Below, piece after piece: positions 38,478 through 46,898 of a stretch of 64,000 nt of DNA. The stretch spans positions 62,001 to 126,000 of the forward strand of contig NZ_JAKZGR010000004.1 of the NCBI RefSeq assembly GCF_022549675.1, given 5' to 3'. Within the stretch, counting starts at the first letter, position 1, and each line of letters begins with the position of its first letter. The notes under the pieces were generated by a model. The model had not been told where the DNA came from. It worked only from the letters and a program-made list of their open reading frames with translations, and searched no databases. The translations under genes and the position numbers were made by a program. The stretch is from Belliella kenyensis. GTDB lineage: Bacteria > Bacteroidota > Bacteroidia > Cytophagales > Cyclobacteriaceae.

Positions 38478-38549
38478 TAGAAAAAACCTTCCAGATTTCA
38501 TTCATTCGTTTCTAACAAACATTGTATATAAGTAAAATCTGGAAGGTTT
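38478..38549 (-). terminator. Terminator after double-glycine peptide 1
   Basis: A perfect 15-bp inverted repeat (AAACCTTCCAGATTT, 38484-38498, with AAATCTGGAAGGTTT, 38535-38549) has a 36-nt loop and is followed by a T run on the minus strand. It lies just past the stop of peptide 1. Confidence 0.75.
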
Positions 38550-38567
38550 GTGGTTTTAAGTTACAAT

Positions 38568-38762
38568 TTAAACAAAAGAACATTCATTACATAACTCATT
38601 TGGTATTTGTGGTATAGAGTCTGGCCCTCCACTAAAGAAATCTCTAACTGAACAATACCATTCTTTCGCTTTGGCTCCCCACTCTCTTACCCCACCTCCA
38701 GAAATAGTTTTGATTTCTTCGAAAGTAAGTGTTTCCAAAAGATAATTGTTTGAATTTTCCAT
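38568..38762 (-). CDS. Double-glycine leader peptide 1 (candidate bacteriocin or signal)
   Basis: The 64-residue peptide starts MENSNNYLLETLTFEEIKTI and then SGG, a leader of about 23 residues with the L-x-x-L-x-x-x-E-L/I pattern and Gly-Gly cut site of C39-processed peptides. The predicted 41-residue core has Trp, Arg and Lys, an SGG in its middle and three Cys (one alone, then C-N-E-C near the end). It has no other signal sequence. It lies 65 bp downstream of CPBP protease 1 and is last in the cassette. Class II bacteriocin-like or signalling peptide is inferred. Confidence 0.8.
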   Translation of the reverse strand: MENSNNYLLETLTFEEIKTISGGGVREWGAKAKEWYCSVRDFFSGGPDSIPQIPNELCNECSFV

Positions 38763-38827
38763 TTTTATTTCATTTAGAAGTTAAGTTTTTAATACATCAC
38801 TAAATAAATGTATCAACGTCTAAATTT

Positions 38828-39505
38828 TTAGATTTCAATAAATTTCATAATAAAAATTAGCACTATCAACAAAATAAAATTCCAAATGGCATGAAACGAA
38901 AACGAGTAAAAAAGACCATACTTTATTCTAACATAACAGAGCAAAAGTCCTCCAACAAGTTGAGGAAAAACGGCAAGCAATATTTTCAACCCATCTAGAA
39001 AATTCAAAGATTCTAAATTATAGTTAAAAACATGTGCAACTGAAAAAAATAAAGATGAACCAAAAACCGCAATTTTTAGATTCATTTTAATATTACTGAA
39101 AGCAAAGAATAAATACAAAATATACAAAAGATACATGGAATAAAAAATAATTTTAGCCATGAAGCCTTCTTCTACAGCAAAAAAAATATTCACGCATGAA
39201 AAAAGTATAGGGAATATAAATGTCCCTCTTTTGTTCGATAAATAAAATCTAAAAAGAATTTCCTCGTATAATGGGAATAATATTGCCCCGCCAAATAAAA
39301 TGATAAATATATCTTTTTTGAACAAGTTATAGTCAAAATCTTCATCTTCGAAATCTAAGGAGAACACTTCAATAAATACAATAAAAAAACATAATATTGA
39401 AATTTTAAATAATAATAATTTAAAATAATCATATTTACAAAACTTATCTCTTTCCAAAGAAGGGGATTTTAGAAAAGAAAAAAATCTACTTAAAGTATTA
39501 GGCAT
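38828..39505 (-). CDS. CPBP-family intramembrane protease 1
   Basis: The 225-residue protein is highly hydrophobic (6-8 helices) and carries the CPBP/Rce1 motifs: motif 1 EEILFR (E81, E82, R86), motif 2 FSVAHVFN (H158) and motif 3 SFHAIWN (H205, N209). These form the metal/glutamate site inside the membrane. In bacteria such proteins mature prenylated or small peptides or give bacteriocin immunity. It overlaps the upstream CPBP gene by 8 bp. Confidence 0.9.
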   Translation of the reverse strand: MPNTLSRFFSFLKSPSLERDKFCKYDYFKLLLFKISILCFFIVFIEVFSLDFEDEDFDYNLFKKDIFIILFGGAILFPLYEEILFRFYLSNKRGTFIFPILFSCVNIFFAVEEGFMAKIIFYSMYLLYILYLFFAFSNIKMNLKIAVFGSSLFFSVAHVFNYNLESLNFLDGLKILLAVFPQLVGGLLLCYVRIKYGLFYSFSFHAIWNFILLIVLIFIMKFIEI

Positions 39506-40124
39506 TAACCAGTATTAAATATTCTTCAATTATTAGTATAGAATTATATGCAATATGGTAAATAAGTGAGTATTTAAACCCATATTTGGTTGCTAAATAA
39601 AAAGCAATAATCCCCAACACAAATTGAGGCAGGATCAATGCAGGAATACAATAATAATAGTTAATCAGATCATTTACCTGATAATTTTCCAAATGAATTC
39701 CAGCAAACAATAAAGCATGAAAAATTAAAACTAGATTTTGAATTATCTTATTTTCACCAAAATACTTCCAAACCAAAACATGCCCCACAAAAAAACAAAC
39801 TGTCAATGAAATTATAACATAATTACTCGAAGTTATTAATGAATAGGCTAGCAATATGACTGTAGATGTTAATACAAATTTAAAACTTCTATTTATCCAT
39901 AATCTAAATGATATTTCCTCTATTGTAGGTATTAATATCCCAAAAAATAAAAATATGAAGAAAATGTCGTTTACAATGTCATTTTCATCAATTGAAACAG
40001 GGAAAAGCTCATCAATATCCACAATTTGACTAACAAAATACCCAGATAATCTATTAATTGCAAAATGTACTAAAAAGATAAAAATTAACAGTTTCAATTT
40101 TTTTGCCAGCTCCTTGTTTTTCAT
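39498..40124 (-). CDS. CPBP-family intramembrane protease 2
   Basis: The 208-residue membrane protein has the same three motifs: EEISFR (E69, E70, R74), FAGIHLENY (H144) and IYHIAYN (H190, N194). The two CPBP genes are distinct in sequence but alike in order, so they are diverged paralogues or separate recruits. It starts 56 bp after peptide 2 and its terminator, and overlaps the next CPBP gene by 8 bp. Confidence 0.9.
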   Translation of the reverse strand: MKNKELAKKLKLLIFIFLVHFAINRLSGYFVSQIVDIDELFPVSIDENDIVNDIFFIFLFFGILIPTIEEISFRLWINRSFKFVLTSTVILLAYSLITSSNYVIISLTVCFFVGHVLVWKYFGENKIIQNLVLIFHALLFAGIHLENYQVNDLINYYYCIPALILPQFVLGIIAFYLATKYGFKYSLIYHIAYNSILIIEEYLILVNA

Positions 40125-40130
40125 AAGTAT

Positions 40131-40167
40131 TTAAAAACTGGAAACTTAAAATACTTTAAGTTTCCAG
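40131..40167 (-). terminator. Internal terminator between peptide 2 and the CPBP genes
   Basis: A perfect 13-bp stem (CTGGAAACTTAAA, 40138-40150, with TTTAAGTTTCCAG, 40155-40167) and a 4-nt loop is followed on the minus strand by TTTTT. It should end most transcripts just after peptide 2 and let a few read into the proteases. Confidence 0.85.
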
Positions 40168-40180
40168 AAAATATAAATTA

Positions 40181-40360
40181 TTATTGATCACACCCACATT
40201 CTACTGAATCCCAACCTTCTTTAAATTCACTATAGAGTTCATAAGCACCTATAACCTCTAGTCCTGTTCTTACATATTTAATTGCTTTTGTAAGCCAATG
40301 GCCTCCTTGAATATCAACTAATTCTTTTAAACTTAATTCTGTTAGATTTGACTTTACCAT
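40181..40360 (-). CDS. Double-glycine leader peptide 2 (59 aa)
   Basis: An ATG at 40360 opens a 59-codon frame. The leader MVKSNLTELSLKELVDIQGG is a textbook double-glycine leader (L-x-x-L-S-x-x-E-L-x-x-I-x-G-G). The 39-residue core has Trp, several Lys and a hydrophobic helix and ends ECGCDQ, with a Cys-x-Cys pair near its C-terminus, as peptide 1 has C-x-x-C. It is in the same cassette as a C39 exporter. The role (bacteriocin, pheromone or other) is inferred. Confidence 0.82.
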   Translation of the reverse strand: MVKSNLTELSLKELVDIQGGHWLTKAIKYVRTGLEVIGAYELYSEFKEGWDSVECGCDQ

Positions 40361-40577
40361 CTTTTTTTGTTTAAGAGTTATAAATTTAATTATTCCTATA
40401 AAATAGGCTAAGGTAAAATTATAGCTTAATAGTCTAAAATATTAGATTCTTTAAAGTTTTAACTTAAACACCTAAAACCACTCTTAATTGAAATTGCATT
40501 TTACTGAATCCTAGATTTCTTCAAAACATTAACTACAACATTAAAATACCCTTGCTTTTTAACTCACAGTTACTTCG

Positions 40578-40585
40578 CAAAAGTA
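40578..40585 (-). promoter_or_regulatory. Candidate -7 element for peptide 2
   Basis: TACTTTTG on the minus strand matches TAnnTTTG, about 220 bp upstream of peptide 2. No clear -33 box is seen. The long leader holds no gene I recognise. Confidence 0.4.
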
Positions 40586-40647
40586 TAACAGTCTTGAGTT
40601 TGAATAAATGATTATAATCTTTCAAAATATGATAAATTAGAATTTGT

Positions 40648-40983
40648 TTAGTTTTTCTGAATATAGTAAAACACATAGTTGATTCCAAAAACATTAAATG
40701 GTTGGATTTTGCCAAATCCTCCATCCAAATTCTGTAATTCTTCATCAGTAACAATTTCCCATGAAAATTTAAAAGTAATTTCCCCACTTTTAAAACAAAA
40801 TGATCTTACTTTTTTACAAAACCCAATCTCAACACCTTCATCTCTTAATTCTTCTAGTACTAAGTATAACTTAGCTCTACTCATCCCCAATCGCTGTGCA
40901 AATTGATCAGGACTCCCTGTACGCTGCTCCTTGACTAATTTTATCAGCAACTCTAATCTCTCAATTTTTCTTATTAATTCCAT
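40648..40983 (-). CDS. Small HTH protein with a C-terminal Gly-Gly motif
   Basis: The 111-residue protein starts with a helix-turn-helix of the HTH_11/winged type (MELIRKIERLELLIKLVKEQ, then TGSPDQFAQRLGMSRAKLYL), and GFCKKVRSFCFK after it fits the wing. The C-terminal part reads EELQNLDGGFGK (Gly-Gly at 88-89) and then an aromatic tail, looking like a leader cleavage site. It sits between the exporter and the peptide genes and probably regulates them. The motif may be a docking or processing site, or chance. Confidence 0.75.
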   Translation of the reverse strand: MELIRKIERLELLIKLVKEQRTGSPDQFAQRLGMSRAKLYLVLEELRDEGVEIGFCKKVRSFCFKSGEITFKFSWEIVTDEELQNLDGGFGKIQPFNVFGINYVFYYIQKN

Positions 40984-41050
40984 GGTATTGTTAGTTTAGG
41001 TATTGGTTAGAAAGGTTAATTGTTAAGCGTTAAGCGTTAAGCTTTCATCG

Positions 41051-43201
41051 CTACAGCAACACCAATTGCTTCCGGATCATGTCGTAGTACTTGCCTTCTT
41101 TGGCAAGCAACTCTGTATGTGTTCCTTCTTCTATTAGTTTTCCTTTGTCCAAAACATACAATCTGTCAAAATCCTGCACTGCCGCAAGCCTGTGGGTAAT
41201 GAAGATAATGGTCTTGCCTTCTGTAGCAAGCATTCGGATAGTCTGCTGTACAAACTGCTCTGATCCAGGGTCGAGTGAAGCAGTGGCTTCATCTAAAATC
41301 AAAATTTCGGGATCTCTATAAAGTGCCCTAGCTATGGCTATACGCTGCTTTTGACCTCCAGAAAGCGATGCTCCATTTTCCCCCAGGTATGTCCCAAAGC
41401 CATTGGGAAGGTTTTCTATAAAATCCATCATACCTAACTTCTGGCAGATTCCTATTATCTTCTGCATATCAGGTTGGTAATCCCCCAAAGCAATGTTTTC
41501 TAGCACATTACCTGCAAAGAGATCTATGCGCTGTGGAACCACGGAGACGATTTGCCTCAAACTGGAATTATTAATAAACTTGATGTCATGCTCCCCAATA
41601 TGGATATTGCCTGATTGGAGTGGGTAAATATTTTGGAGCAGGGATACAAGTGTACTCTTACCCGAGCCACTCTCCCCTACTACACCCGAGATTTTTCCTT
41701 TCTGAAAAGTAAGGTTAAGGTCTTCAAATACATTGGCTCGTGAACCATACCTAAATTTAACATTCTTGAACATAATGTCGCTTACATTCTCCTTTTTGAT
41801 TGGGAAGGTATCGGCTGAACTCTCCACCTCCAAGTCCATAATCTCAAAAAGCCTATCTGCTGCAATTAAGGCATTCTGAATGGTTCTGTTCATGCCGATC
41901 AAGCTGGAAACAGGACCAGTCAGGTATCCTGTCAGGGCATAGAAAGACATCAGTTCTCCAGGTGTGATTTCATTTTTCAACACATAACCTGCACCAACCC
42001 AAAGCAAAATGATGGTAAAGAGTCTTGAAATTACTTCCGAAGAGGTTCCAGAGAAAATATTGTTTAATCCAGACTGGTAAACTATTCTAAGTAAGGAAAC
42101 AAACCTGATTTCTGTTTTGATGTTTGCGTGTTCTTCAGCTCCAAATCTCTTGATCGTACCAGCCGAAGTGATGGATTCTACCAATTGAGACTCTAACTCT
42201 GCCGACTCTTCCATTAGCCTTCGCTCAATTTTTTTGTTTAACCTGTTAGTAATCCAATATATTATCGTGTAGAGTGGTATCACCAATAACATCACCAAAG
42301 CCAATTTCCAATAAAAAGTAAACATCAAGGCAAATGAAAACAGGACAATAAAGATATTCACTAGAAATCCTATCGACACATCATTGATAAAAGCCCTGAT
42401 TTTCACGGCATCATTGACCCTAGAGATGATTTCTCCCACACGCATGGTGTCGAAAAATCGCTGCGGTAATGTAAGTAGATGTTTATAATATCCTAGAATC
42501 AATCGTCCATCAATCCGCTGTCCTACTTTGATAATGAATAGTGTCTTGTACACGCCAATCACCACTTGCAACAAAAGCAAGATGATCATTACGACGGACA
42601 ATAAATTCAACAAGTTGGTATTTCTACCTATAAATACATGGTCAATTATCTTTTGGACATAGATGGATGTCGACAAACCCAATATTGTATAGATTACCGC
42701 TCCAACCAAGGACTGTATCATCACTCCTTTATGTGGTCTGACTAAGTACCAAAACCTACTCCAGGTGCTTACTTTTTCGCTGATGGCTTTGAACTCATCA
42801 TTGGGCATCAACAGCACCAATACTCCAGTCCACATTTCTTTGAAAGCATCTGGATCGACCTTATGCATCTGTCCGTCTCCAGGGTCCATATACTCTACAG
42901 TCTTATCATTTACTTGGTAAAGGACTACAAAATGATGCAATACTTTCTTCACGATCACATGGGCAATCACAGGCATGGGCACATCTTTCAATGCATCAAA
43001 ATCACCTCTGACCCCTTTCGCGGAAAATCCCATTTTGGTCGCCGCCTCTATAAGCCCTAAAATATTGGTACCTTTTTGATCAGTTGATGCCATTTGTCGG
43101 ATTTTGGCCACAGGCATTTCCAAGTTGTAATGTGAGGCTACCGAGGCCAAACATGCCGCCCCGCAATCTGTAATATCCCTTTGTTTAATTTTTATTCCCA
43201 T
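41051..43201 (-). CDS. Peptidase-containing ABC exporter (PCAT, C39)
   Basis: The 716-residue protein fuses a C39 peptidase, a six-helix ABC membrane domain and an ATPase. The peptidase has Q7, Cys13 in ITDCGAACLAS, His90 in HHFVVL and Asp106 in YMDPG. The ATPase has Walker A GESGSGKS near 505, LSGGQKQRIAIARAL, ILDEATASLD and a THRLA switch. It should cut leaders after Gly-Gly and export the cores with ATP. The stop is 67 bp before the HTH gene, and HlyD is 12 bp upstream. Confidence 0.96.
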   Translation of the reverse strand: MGIKIKQRDITDCGAACLASVASHYNLEMPVAKIRQMASTDQKGTNILGLIEAATKMGFSAKGVRGDFDALKDVPMPVIAHVIVKKVLHHFVVLYQVNDKTVEYMDPGDGQMHKVDPDAFKEMWTGVLVLLMPNDEFKAISEKVSTWSRFWYLVRPHKGVMIQSLVGAVIYTILGLSTSIYVQKIIDHVFIGRNTNLLNLLSVVMIILLLLQVVIGVYKTLFIIKVGQRIDGRLILGYYKHLLTLPQRFFDTMRVGEIISRVNDAVKIRAFINDVSIGFLVNIFIVLFSFALMFTFYWKLALVMLLVIPLYTIIYWITNRLNKKIERRLMEESAELESQLVESITSAGTIKRFGAEEHANIKTEIRFVSLLRIVYQSGLNNIFSGTSSEVISRLFTIILLWVGAGYVLKNEITPGELMSFYALTGYLTGPVSSLIGMNRTIQNALIAADRLFEIMDLEVESSADTFPIKKENVSDIMFKNVKFRYGSRANVFEDLNLTFQKGKISGVVGESGSGKSTLVSLLQNIYPLQSGNIHIGEHDIKFINNSSLRQIVSVVPQRIDLFAGNVLENIALGDYQPDMQKIIGICQKLGMMDFIENLPNGFGTYLGENGASLSGGQKQRIAIARALYRDPEILILDEATASLDPGSEQFVQQTIRMLATEGKTIIFITHRLAAVQDFDRLYVLDKGKLIEEGTHTELLAKEGKYYDMIRKQLVLL

Positions 43202-43213
43202 TGTTGCAAAAAA

Positions 43214-44389
43214 TTAATTTAAACTTTGAACTTGTGGATTGATCCAATTGTCGACCTTATCATACAAGAGCTGAAACAACGATCTACGAGCAACCACAAA
43301 TCTGGCATTGTAGGTCATTCCCTTTTTTACTTGACCTTCATGCCCATTGGGCAAAGTCAAGAAAGGAGAATCCAATAGGCAGGTAACTAAAAACCCAGCC
43401 TCCCTTTCATTAAATAAAGATAAGTCATCAGCTACTTCAACTACCTTTCCTGTAGCTATTCCCCACTGATTGTAATTGTATGCATCAATCTGAAAAGTCA
43501 CCTCCTGACCAATTTCAATAAATGCAATATCCATAGGTGAGATATATGAAACAGCCAATAGAGTAGTGTCAGGAGAGATTTCTGCTATTTTTTGTTGAGG
43601 CTGGACAAAGTCTCCTTCATTTAAATTCAACACATTGATCAATGTCCCATTGGTACCTGCGATAATTCTATATTGATCCATTTGTTCAGAAAAAACACTT
43701 TTTTGATTGGTAAGGCGAATTTTTTCATTTTGATAGTTGACAAGATCCTGCTCCCATAAATTCCTTTGCTGTTTCCTGATTAGATCAAGCTGTGATTTAG
43801 CTTGCTTGTATTGTACATCAGCTATGTCATAATCAGCGAAAGCCAATGCTTTTGCATCAAAAAGTGTTTGTGCCCTTTCGAAATCTCTCTCCAGTTTTTG
43901 GACTGCTGCGTCTTGATTTTGGAATTTAGTTTGGTATTCGAGTATTGAGGCTTGATAGAATTTTGACCTCAGGGCTACTGGCTCCATGTTGTAATTCGAA
44001 AGGTCCAATTGCAGAAGCTTATGTAGATCAGAGATAAATTCGTCCAAAACAGTCAATCTTTCCTCCACTCCCTGCATCTCCAAATTCAAAACCTCCCCCC
44101 TGACCAAGGCTAAGACTTCTCCCTTTTTGACCTTTTGGTTTTCTTTCAGGTTCCAGAAATCTATCCTTCCTCCAACTGAGCTATTTAAAGAATTCCTTTG
44201 CAAGGCTGATTGCATAGTACCTCTAGCCTGCACAGCCACATCGACATAGATCAATGGCAATGCAATCAATGCTGTGAACAAAATACCTAAGACTAAAAGA
44301 TATATAGTCTTCGAACTCACACTAATCCGTGCATCATAAACTTCTAATGATTGTTGAATAATGGCTTGAGGAAAAATGTCCCTTTTCAT
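43214..44389 (-). CDS. HlyD-family periplasmic adaptor
   Basis: The 391-residue protein has one N-terminal helix (TIYLLVLGILFTALIALPLI), a lipoyl-like half (VGGRIDFWNLKENQKVKKGE), a long coiled-coil (about 120-235) and C-terminal beta domains (GTLINVLNLNEGDFVQPQQK). It should link the PCAT exporter to an outer-membrane channel such as TolC, which is not in the window. It is the first gene of the cassette, 12 bp upstream of the exporter. Confidence 0.94.
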   Translation of the reverse strand: MKRDIFPQAIIQQSLEVYDARISVSSKTIYLLVLGILFTALIALPLIYVDVAVQARGTMQSALQRNSLNSSVGGRIDFWNLKENQKVKKGEVLALVRGEVLNLEMQGVEERLTVLDEFISDLHKLLQLDLSNYNMEPVALRSKFYQASILEYQTKFQNQDAAVQKLERDFERAQTLFDAKALAFADYDIADVQYKQAKSQLDLIRKQQRNLWEQDLVNYQNEKIRLTNQKSVFSEQMDQYRIIAGTNGTLINVLNLNEGDFVQPQQKIAEISPDTTLLAVSYISPMDIAFIEIGQEVTFQIDAYNYNQWGIATGKVVEVADDLSLFNEREAGFLVTCLLDSPFLTLPNGHEGQVKKGMTYNARFVVARRSLFQLLYDKVDNWINPQVQSLN

Positions 44390-44980
44390 ATAAATAAAAT
44401 TAAAATGTTAACCTTCTTGGATTTTCTCTAACCCTAGTGGAATCTGGAAAATAATATTATCTCCAATATGAATTTTCACTCAGCTTGACAAGTAGCTTAA
44501 TATGTCAGGTTTCAACACCCTCTGATTCTTGTTGATAAATTTCAAACTTATCTTGCAGGCATCTCAATTAGAGATAAACAAAAACTAATTTCAATAATAA
44601 ACTCATTCCTAAAACTTCGCATAACTTACCATTTAAATAATGAATAGATCGATTAAAAATAAAAAGCATTGTAGAGCAAGTATAGATTTGAAATTTCATA
44701 ATTCCAAAAAGCTATATGGTAGTAAGCTACAGTTTTAAAACCAATTAAACATTTTCAAGATTTAAAAACGAAATAATATTTCACCTAATTATTTCCCCTC
44801 TCCCACAATTAAAAATTTAATTTTACATCTATTATGAAGATCAGAATATTCTATTTTTTTGGTATCGATGAATAAAAATTCAATGGATATATGATTATTC
44901 GGTAATTCTGGAGGGGAAATAGATGCGGGTTTAATTTAGTGGTTTGTGAAGAGGCTAATCACGGGGGAGTAATTGCTAAG
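44390..44980 (+). other. AT-rich intergenic region, no gene seen
   Basis: No coding frame, RNA or repeat is visible. It should hold the promoter of the HlyD-PCAT operon, but I could not find a convincing element. Confidence 0.5.
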
Positions 44981-45170
44981 TGTTCTGTGGTGACACAGGC
45001 CATGGGGGAGGGTGGTTCCATATTATGATCTGTGAGACACAGACCATGGGATGGGTAGTTCCATATTATGGCCTGTGAGGAAACAAACCATGGGAAAAAG
45101 GATTACTTGGCAAGTGTTCTGTGGGGACACAGAACACGGGGAGGAAGTGATGGTCTGTGAGACACAGACC
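44981..45170 (+). repeat. Cluster of five REP-like hairpins
   Basis: Copies or variants start near 44981, 45027, 45070, 45115 and 45152 (for example TGTTCTGTGGGGACACAGAA and GGTCTGTGAGACACAGACC). Spacing is about 40-46 bp. They lie downstream of the lpd terminator. Confidence 0.88.
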
Positions 45171-45186
45171 ATGGGGTGGGTGCCAT

Positions 45187-45219
45187 AAAAAAAGCTGTCC
45201 CAATTTATGAGACAGCCTT
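45187..45219 (-). terminator. Terminator downstream of the sucA-sucB-lpd operon
   Basis: A stem GCTGTC/GACAGC (45194-45216, extended by a G-T and a C-G pair) is followed by seven T on the minus strand. It lies about 160 bp past the lpd stop. Confidence 0.85.
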
Positions 45220-45379
45220 TTATTTATATATTCGAACCCTTTTTTTAGGGATTGGGAAAGATCTTTTACTTTAACCGATTTCGTAACCTAAAAACGCCAA
45301 CATAGCTGACAAATTATTGAATACTAATCTATCTAGCGTCCTCTGCTCCTCAGCGCTCTTTGCGAGATGCTACCCACTG

Positions 45380-46777
45380 TTAAATATGCAGTGCCCTGTT
45401 GTCCGTAGCTGCCAAACATGCTTCTTTAAAAGCTTCAGTGTAGGTCGGGTGGGCATGGGACATTCTAGAGATGTCTTCTGCCGATGCCCTGAACTCCATC
45501 GCTACCACAGCTTCTGCAATCATGTCAGCTACTCTAGGTCCTATCATGTGTACACCCAAGATTTCATCCGTCTCTGCGTCAGCGAGTACTTTGACCAAGC
45601 CATCTGTGTCCATAGAAGCCCTAGCTCTTCCTGAAGCCATAAATGGGAATTTTCCAGCCTTGAACTTGATACCTTTCTCCTTCAGCTGCTCCTCTGTGTA
45701 GCCTACGGCTGCCACTTCCGGCCAGGTATACACTACTCCAGGGATCAAGTTGTAATTGATGTGTGGCTTTTGTCCCGCTATCACTTCCGCTACAAATGTC
45801 CCTTCTTCCTCAGCTTTATGTGCAAGCATTGCGCCTTTCACCACATCACCTATGGCGTAGATATTAGATACATTGGTTCGCAAGTGATCATCCACCTCTA
45901 CTTGCCCTTTGTCATTTACCTTGATGCCAGCTGCTTCAGCATTCAAGCCATCGGTATATGGCCTTCTTCCAATAGATACCAAAACATAATCTGCCTTAAG
46001 CTCTACAGTTTCACCCTTTGCATTTTCGGCTTTGACGATGACTTCTTTGCCTTTGTTTTCTACTTCTACTACTTTGTGCTTCAGGTAAAAGTCAAAACCA
46101 AGCTTCTTCAATGACTTCTGCAATTCCTTGCCCATGGTCTTGTCCATAGTCGGGATCAAAGAATCCATGTACTCTACCACAGACACTTTAGCACCCATTC
46201 TTCCATAGACTGACCCAAGCTCCATACCTATCACACCTCCACCGATTACGATAAGGTTTTTAGGGATTTCTTTAAGATTCAATGCTTCTGTAGAAGTAAT
46301 GACTCTCTTTTTGTCCAATTTGATAAAAGGTAGGGTAGAGGGCTTTGAACCTGTGGCGATGATGATGTTTTTGCCCTGTATTTGCTCTGAAGAACCATCA
46401 TCCTTAGTCACTTTCACAGTAGACTTGTCTACGAAAGATCCTAATCCTTGATGCACATCGATTTTGTTCTTCTTCATAAGGTATTGGATACCTTCTACAT
46501 TTTGCTTGACCACATCGTCCTTTCTGGAGATCATTTGCTTCAAGTCTACCTTAAGGCTGCTAAGGTTGATCCCGTGTGTTTTGAAAGTATGGGCAGCATT
46601 GTGATAATGCTCAGATGAATCAAGTAGCGCTTTGGAAGGAATACAACCTACGTTGAGGCAAGTACCTCCCAGTGTAGGGTATTTCTCCACAATCGCTGTT
46701 TTCATGCCCAACTGTGCTGCTCTGATAGCTGCCACATATCCTCCCGGGCCGGAGCCAATTACGATTACGTCGTACAT
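45380..46777 (-). CDS. lpdA: Dihydrolipoyl dehydrogenase (E3)
   Basis: The 465-residue flavoprotein reoxidises dihydrolipoamide with NAD. The FAD motif is VIGSGPGGYVAAIRAAQLG, the redox pair C40/C45 lies in GGTCLNVGCIPSKALLD, the NAD motif is VIGGGVIGMELGSVYGRMGA, and the C-terminal base is in SHAHPTYTEAFKEA (His-x-x-x-x-Glu). It is the last gene of the 2-oxoglutarate dehydrogenase operon, 121 bp after sucB, and may also serve pyruvate dehydrogenase. Confidence 0.95.
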   Translation of the reverse strand: MYDVIVIGSGPGGYVAAIRAAQLGMKTAIVEKYPTLGGTCLNVGCIPSKALLDSSEHYHNAAHTFKTHGINLSSLKVDLKQMISRKDDVVKQNVEGIQYLMKKNKIDVHQGLGSFVDKSTVKVTKDDGSSEQIQGKNIIIATGSKPSTLPFIKLDKKRVITSTEALNLKEIPKNLIVIGGGVIGMELGSVYGRMGAKVSVVEYMDSLIPTMDKTMGKELQKSLKKLGFDFYLKHKVVEVENKGKEVIVKAENAKGETVELKADYVLVSIGRRPYTDGLNAEAAGIKVNDKGQVEVDDHLRTNVSNIYAIGDVVKGAMLAHKAEEEGTFVAEVIAGQKPHINYNLIPGVVYTWPEVAAVGYTEEQLKEKGIKFKAGKFPFMASGRARASMDTDGLVKVLADAETDEILGVHMIGPRVADMIAEAVVAMEFRASAEDISRMSHAHPTYTEAFKEACLAATDNRALHI

Positions 46778-46898
46778 TTTTTTAGATATTAGATGCGAGA
46801 TACAAGAAGCAAGACCTCAAGCTCGCCAATTTAAAACTTGATTTTATAGAAAAAGGTAAAGGGTTATTCATCCCTCTACCTTCAAAATTCATCCTTTT

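Noticed and set aside
40533-40787. 84-codon minus-strand frame overlapping the HTH gene
   Set aside because: It is out of frame with the HTH gene, shares its DNA and resembles no protein.
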